From contig JAGFBZ010000328.1 of NCBI GenBank assembly GCA_018398805.1, positions 770,001-834,000 of the forward strand: a DNA stretch of 64,000 bases. The letters run 5' to 3'. How positions within the stretch are numbered: the stretch's first letter is position 1; each line of letters opens with the position of its first letter. The DNA is from Hirundichthys speculiger (lineage: Eukaryota; Chordata; Actinopteri; Beloniformes; Exocoetidae). A program made the translations under genes and the position numbers. The notes below the pieces were generated by a model, which had not been told where the DNA came from, did no database searches, and saw only the letters and a list, made by a program, of their open reading frames with translations. This document shows, in pieces, positions 59,754 through 64,000 of the stretch.

Positions 59754-60203
59754 TTAATTCATCAGCTTCTTAGTGTATTTTGTTGGGCTGCTGCTTGACC
59801 GCAGTAATTTGCTGACGGTCCCTAAACTCCACGGCAGCAGCAGGTACTCAGAAGGACATTCAGCGCTGTTCCTGAGAGTTTTAGCCACGCCCACTGAGCT
59901 TGGAGGGTTAATGACACTGGTGAAATGTCTGGCACACTTATATCTACAAAATGATACCAACCTGGATGAAATCAGGGCCGTTTTCATGATGCTATTAATG
60001 TTTAAAGACAAAAAAAAAGTGAATGTCAGATGTGAAACTAACTTTACCGTCCTGCGGTGGTAACTCAATTCACAGCGACAATAAATACAAATAACCTTTT
60101 TCTCATCAACAGACCCATCTGGCAGCTCCTTAAAGCTAAACTTACTGTTCATAAGACCCTTTTCTGTCTCCATGTCTGTCCCCCACGTTGACTGTAAATA
60201 CAC
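59754..60203 (-). pseudogene. hAT transposase N-terminal fragment with BED-type zinc finger
   Basis: A 149-codon minus-strand ORF contains FKELPDGSVDEKKVICIYCR, then CELSYHRRTVKLVSHL. The C-x2-C spacing followed by HRRT-x-L-x-x-HL is a BED zinc finger of hAT transposases. The last histidine position is not clear and sequence after residue ~60 is unrelated to transposase, so this is a decayed piece of the surrounding family K element. Confidence 0.65.
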
Positions 60204-60350
60204 TTATTGGCTGAGAGTCATATTTACAGAAATGTGTGCGCCTTAATCTCGCGTTAAAAGGAAATAGTTGCGTTAAACAGAAATTGCATTAACACGTTAT
60301 TAACGCGTTATTACATGTTATTAACATGTTATTGCGTGTTATTAACTGGC

Positions 60351-62329
60351 TTAGTTGTGATCCTTTTCTACTTATAGAAGCGAGGTGAACAAGGGTGCCC
60401 AAACTTTCTCTTCCTCTGTGCATAGACTCGGTATTTTCCACTGAGGGCAGAAAAGTGCAGAATGACGAGAACTGATGCTTTCCCACGGGTTCGGAAATGG
60501 CTGATTAAATTTTTTTTAGCAGAAAAATCTAGTAAAATAAAAAAAAGATTCCACCATGACAGTGTTTACTGTGTATCCTGTGACATTTACAGACGGTTTA
60601 AATCATGAAACTGCAGAAGAAGCATCCAGAAAACTGAATCATCAACAGATTACATTCACTTCCATCAGTGCTGCTTCCCATTTAGCTTCTTATCAAACGA
60701 TCCAACCGGCTGCGTCTCGTGCTTCTTGAGCCAAAATATTACAGATGGAGAAATATATTTTCAAACAGTTACAAAATGCAAATATTAAATTTAAATGAGC
60801 CTGGATTTTTATTCAGATCCACTGCAGTTACACTAAATTATGCTCTCTGTACTCTGCACTCTTTTAGACATGGTTTCTGTTTTTTTTCCTCCGTAATCTC
60901 CTTCCTTTTATCTCTCTCCCTTTCCGTCCTCTGCCTCTCCTGCTTCCTCCCTTTCCCTCGGTTCCAGCATCCACTCTTCCCCGCAGTGTTTTCCACCGAA
61001 CGACTCCACCAGGTGTTGCACACAGCTGGGGGAACGATAAAGAATCGCAGATCCCTCTCTTGTAAAAATCCATCGCACGTCTCTCCCCCCGATGATTATC
61101 TGCACTCACACAGCTGAAAAAAAAAAAAAAAAACGCACAGACTACTCGTTTTGGAGTGGCTCACGCTGCGGCGGCCCTGATTGAAAATAATCTGTGGCCG
61201 GGATGAAACCGAGCGAGAGAAACAACTGATTATTTTCATGTAGATGCGCGTCGAGAGCAGGGAGGGAAAGTGGTGCAAATAAAAAAAAAAAAAGAGAAGG
61301 GTTGAGGTGAAGTTGCACGACAGGACATTTCCTTATTTCATAAATTACTGTGCTCAGATCCAACTGGTCAAGTGTGAAATGAGAAAAAGCAACCTCAGAG
61401 GAAATGTAAAACAAATCATCCCTCATTGTGGAGGTCTCTGTGTTGGGTAGACTGAGAGCAGACAGCGTTATAATGTGTTTCTGCTGTTTCAAGCACTTGC
61501 TTTCTATAGCTGCTGTATTGAAATGCATAACCGGTGACTCGGCCTATTATGCCGGAGTAATTACGCCGACATTCCCTGCATGTAGCCGGCGCTTCTGTCT
61601 AGCTTAACGCACAATGCAGCCGAGTGCAGAAGCAAAATACACTTCAAGCTCAAACATATACAGAAGTGCTCAGTAATAAGCGGTTGCAGCAGCAGCAGCT
61701 CCACTTCTCATCACGAGGAGGCGGGAAGTGCTTTTGAAAAGGAAAATAGGGGTTTTTTACATGAAAAATTTAAATAAAGAAGACATATTATGCTTCTTGC
61801 ATTGTGCATCTGAAAGGGTTGCCGAGGGTCCACGCTAAAGGGGGTTATTTCTGAAATCCATCTGTTTTCAGCTGCTGCTCGGAAACTGGCCAAGAAAGAA
61901 AAAGAGAGTTTGGGATAGTCTGGATACATGGATGGATGGATGGACTACAGTCTATCAAATTGGGGCTAAATATAAGCTATAAGCTAAAATTATGTCAAAA
62001 CAGAAAAGGAAATTAAAAAAATCAAACACACATTTATGCGTAAATAGGGGTGTGGTTTTATGAGTGACAGCTGCATTGCAGTCTGCCCATGCCAAGCTGC
62101 TAGCTGTCATCTCTTAGCTGATTGCTACGCTGAGCCACGCTCGCGTTCTTGGACGTGTAGCCAGACCACAGAGCTCAAGCAGACCTCTGGAAGTTTGTGT
62201 TTTTAGCTCCTTATATGACCTCTGCGTCCAGAATGGATGAATCGATTCAGTCAGAAAAAATGAGGTATCAAGTTACATTTACTTGACATCACTGGGTGAC
62301 TTGAGCTTAACTAAGTTTAGCTGAGTTTT
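60351..62329. other. Intron, no feature recognised
   Basis: A-runs (61117-61132, 61280-61294) and a short (GGAT)n at 61929-61944. No cadherin exon. Confidence 0.4.
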
Positions 62330-62533
62330 GGTAACTGAGGTACGACGGGTTCGTTCCAACCAACCACCAGGCATGTTTGTTTCCTATTGGGAATCAGGGT
62401 TGGGTGGAATCCCTAACCTTTGGTCACGTGGAGATCACCTGAGTGCAGTTGATGTGTGTCAAGTGACTGCGGTATAAAAACTGTCTGGAAGCTCCAGTCT
62501 CTGGTTCATTCAGCATCCCTGCTACAGCTGCAA

Positions 62534-63170
62534 CATGAAGACAAAAGATCATTGAAAACTATAAGACAGGAGATGGCGACCAGAAGGTTTCCAACATACT
62601 GGGCGTCCCACGGAGATCCATCATTAAGAAATGGAAGAAGCATGGACGGAGCTGGCCGTCCTCACGAACTGAGTGATCAGGCGAGAAGAGGACTGGTGAG
62701 GGAGGCCACCAAGACACCTACGAGCTCTCTGAAGGAGTTAAGGGCTTCAGTGGTCCAGATGGGAGAGACTGTTCATGCAACAGCTGTTGCCCATGATCTT
62801 CATCAGTCGAAGCTTTACGAGAGAGTGGCAAAGGAAGCGGCACTGATAAAAGCTCACATGAAATCTCTCCTGGAAATGACCCAGATGCATGTGGGAGACT
62901 TCAAGGTCAACCGGAAGAAGGTTCTTTGGTTTGATGAGGCAAAATTTTAGCTTTTTTTGGAAATCAGACTAGACAGTATGTTTGTCGAACACTAAACGCT
63001 GCACATCACCACCAATGTACCATGTCCACATAAGCATGGCGGTGGCAATGTCATGCTCTGGGGATGCCTCTCAGCAGAAGGCCCGGGACGGCTCAAAAGG
63101 GTAGAAGGGAACGTGAAGGCAGAAGAATATTTCACCCAATCCTGGAGGGTAATCTGATTCAATCGGCAAG
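62534..63170 (+). pseudogene. Tc1-like transposase pseudogene
   Basis: It begins at ATG (MKTKDH) and hits a stop at the seventh codon. In a second frame it continues with HTH sequence GDGDQKVSNILGVPRRSIIK and a stop. A third frame gives GRPHELSDQARRGLVREATK, the second HTH region, up to KVLWFDEAKF where the D is the first catalytic residue. After a further stop, [18 protein letters not shown] appears near 63036-63090. The second catalytic D (DNDPKH-type block) and E are missing because sequence ends at the repeat F junction. It has at least three disabling breaks. Confidence 0.85.
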
Positions 63171-63204
63171 AGAACTATGACTTAGGATAAGAATTTTTTT
63201 TTTC

Positions 63205-63590
63205 CAGTCTTTCTGTCTGTCTGTCTGTGTACAAGATAACTTAAAAAGTTATGGATGGATTTTGATGAAATTTTCAGGAGTTGTCAGAAATGTGAACTGA
63301 TTTCATTTTGGGTGTGATCCGGAAGAAATCCTGGATTCTGGATCACTTTCAAATTTTCCATAACGTTGCGGTCAATGGGGTCGAAGATTTTGTTTCTCAA
63401 TATCTCTGTTAATTGTTGCCAAAAACTCATAAAATTTGACTCGGGGATTGTCAATGGGAGCCTCTATCAAATTTCAAAGGCTGATCAGGATCTGATCCAG
63501 AACGCGGATTTTATCGCAATCTGTAAATTGCTATATGGGGGAATTGTTCCGCTTGGCGGAGGTCTGTGCTCTCAGAGTGCTTTTCTAGTA
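63205..63590 (+). repeat. Repeat F copy 7 (left end truncated)
   Basis: It lacks the ACCTCCGCCAAG end but retains the body and the CTTGGCGGAGGT / GCTTTTCTAGTA end. A reading frame (63366-63623) keeps ILFLNISVNC and KFDSGIVNG-like sequence. The Tc1 element resumes beyond it. A 26-bp flank (63596-63621) matches the inverted flank of copy 2 at 25 of 26 positions. Confidence 0.85.
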
Positions 63591-63775
63591 TACCGATGCA
63601 GTCATTCATTTTACCTTACATAATTTCAATTTTAAAAATATGTTTTACTTTTCTGGATTAAAGAAGGGGTGTTTGCGCCAAATTATATTGACCATGATTT
63701 CATTTCATAAAGCCAATAAAAGACCGAAACATCCAAGGGGGATGAATACTTTTTATCAGCACTTCAACTGTATCT

Positions 63776-64000
63776 GTCAATCTTATTTTTAAAAAAAAGT
63801 GATTTTTTTTTTCTTTTTACCTTAAATCTCCATCCCTACCCTAGTGACAAAAACACTATCTTATACAGTACATCTGCTTAACAAGTTTAGCTTAGCTTGA
63901 CACTCTTCAAATAAATGGTGCCATTGACGCAATGCATGATGCTCTCAAAGCAGTGCATGTTGGTTAAAAACCATGTCGGACCTCCACCAGTGCAGGCGAA
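63776..64000. other. Intron to window end
   Basis: Short, unremarkable sequence with a T-run. Confidence 0.4.

Larger units (their letters stand above)
59134..60350. mobile_element. hAT element remnant, family K
   Basis: The left end is TAGGGGTGTCAGTCGATTAA and the interior includes CGCGATTAATCGCAC. The right side has repeated TTATTAACGCG/ATGTTATTAAC blocks (60295-60345). The exact right terminus is unclear. It contains a BED-finger remnant and interior insertions at 59185-59585 (LTR-like) and 59627-59690 (retroposon tail). Confidence 0.65.
62330..63775 (+). mobile_element. Tc1-like element remnant, interrupted by repeat F
   Basis: The 5' leader (GGTCACGTGGAGATCACCTG and onward), the transposase region and the 3' end (AACATCCAAGGGGGATGAAT then ACTTTTTATCAGCACT) are in the order found in fish Tc1 elements. 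The 5' TIR is not recognised, so the left limit is approximate. Repeat F occupies 63205-63590. Confidence 0.75.

Noticed and set aside
55759..64000. Search for the next cadherin exon (118 nt, EC5)
   Set aside because: No segment with cadherin EC5 motifs and flanking AG/GT was found in any frame.
1..64000. tRNA, rRNA or microRNA genes
   Set aside because: No convincing cloverleaf, rRNA signature or known microRNA hairpin was recognised by eye; a covariance-model search would be needed to exclude them.

Overview
This window looks like a teleost fish nuclear genome. It holds a multi-exon, intron-split vertebrate gene and is packed with repeats of fish-genome character: many hAT-type elements with 8-bp target-site duplications (TSDs), Tc1/mariner remnants, Tigger/pogo-like elements flanked by TA, a decayed non-LTR reverse transcriptase, and (CA)n, (TA)n and (GAAT)n microsatellites. 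The species cannot be named from the sequence alone.

The only host gene I can support is a plus-strand type II classical cadherin, best matched to cadherin-12 (cdh12; paralogue a or b undetermined). Five consecutive internal exons are visible: 2851-3018, 12114-12301, 45898-46151, 52865-53001 and 55637-55758. Their lengths (168, 188, 254, 137, 122 nt) and phases fit the type II cadherin exon plan, all junctions are AG/GT, and the reading frame is open throughout. They encode the C-terminal half of EC2, all of EC3 and EC4, and the first strand of EC5. The signal peptide, prodomain and EC1 lie upstream of the window. The rest of EC5, the transmembrane segment and the catenin-binding tail lie downstream.

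Everything else is intronic. The partial 5' intron (1-2850) carries an inverted pair of one hAT MITE family. The intron at 3019-12113 has a pogo-like element nested in a hAT, a second hAT with a transposase remnant, a third hAT family, a LINE reverse-transcriptase fossil beside a fourth hAT, and tandem copies of an unclassified repeat called here 'repeat F'. The 33.6-kb intron (12302-45897) holds more repeat F, several hATs, a 28-bp minisatellite at 24.25-24.76 kb, a foldback cluster at 31.1-31.6 kb, nested elements at 38-40 kb, a Tc1 remnant, and a mariner-like element in a (TA)n tract. The 46152-52864, 53002-55636 and 55759-64000 introns carry fewer elements, ending with a Tc1 transposase fossil interrupted by repeat F.

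No RNA gene, CRISPR array, second host gene or novel defence-like system was found. The items most worth following up are repeat F (seven copies, inverted ACCTCCGCCAAG ends, recurring short ORF), the foldback cluster at 31.1-31.6 kb, and the number of hAT insertions with intact TSDs.
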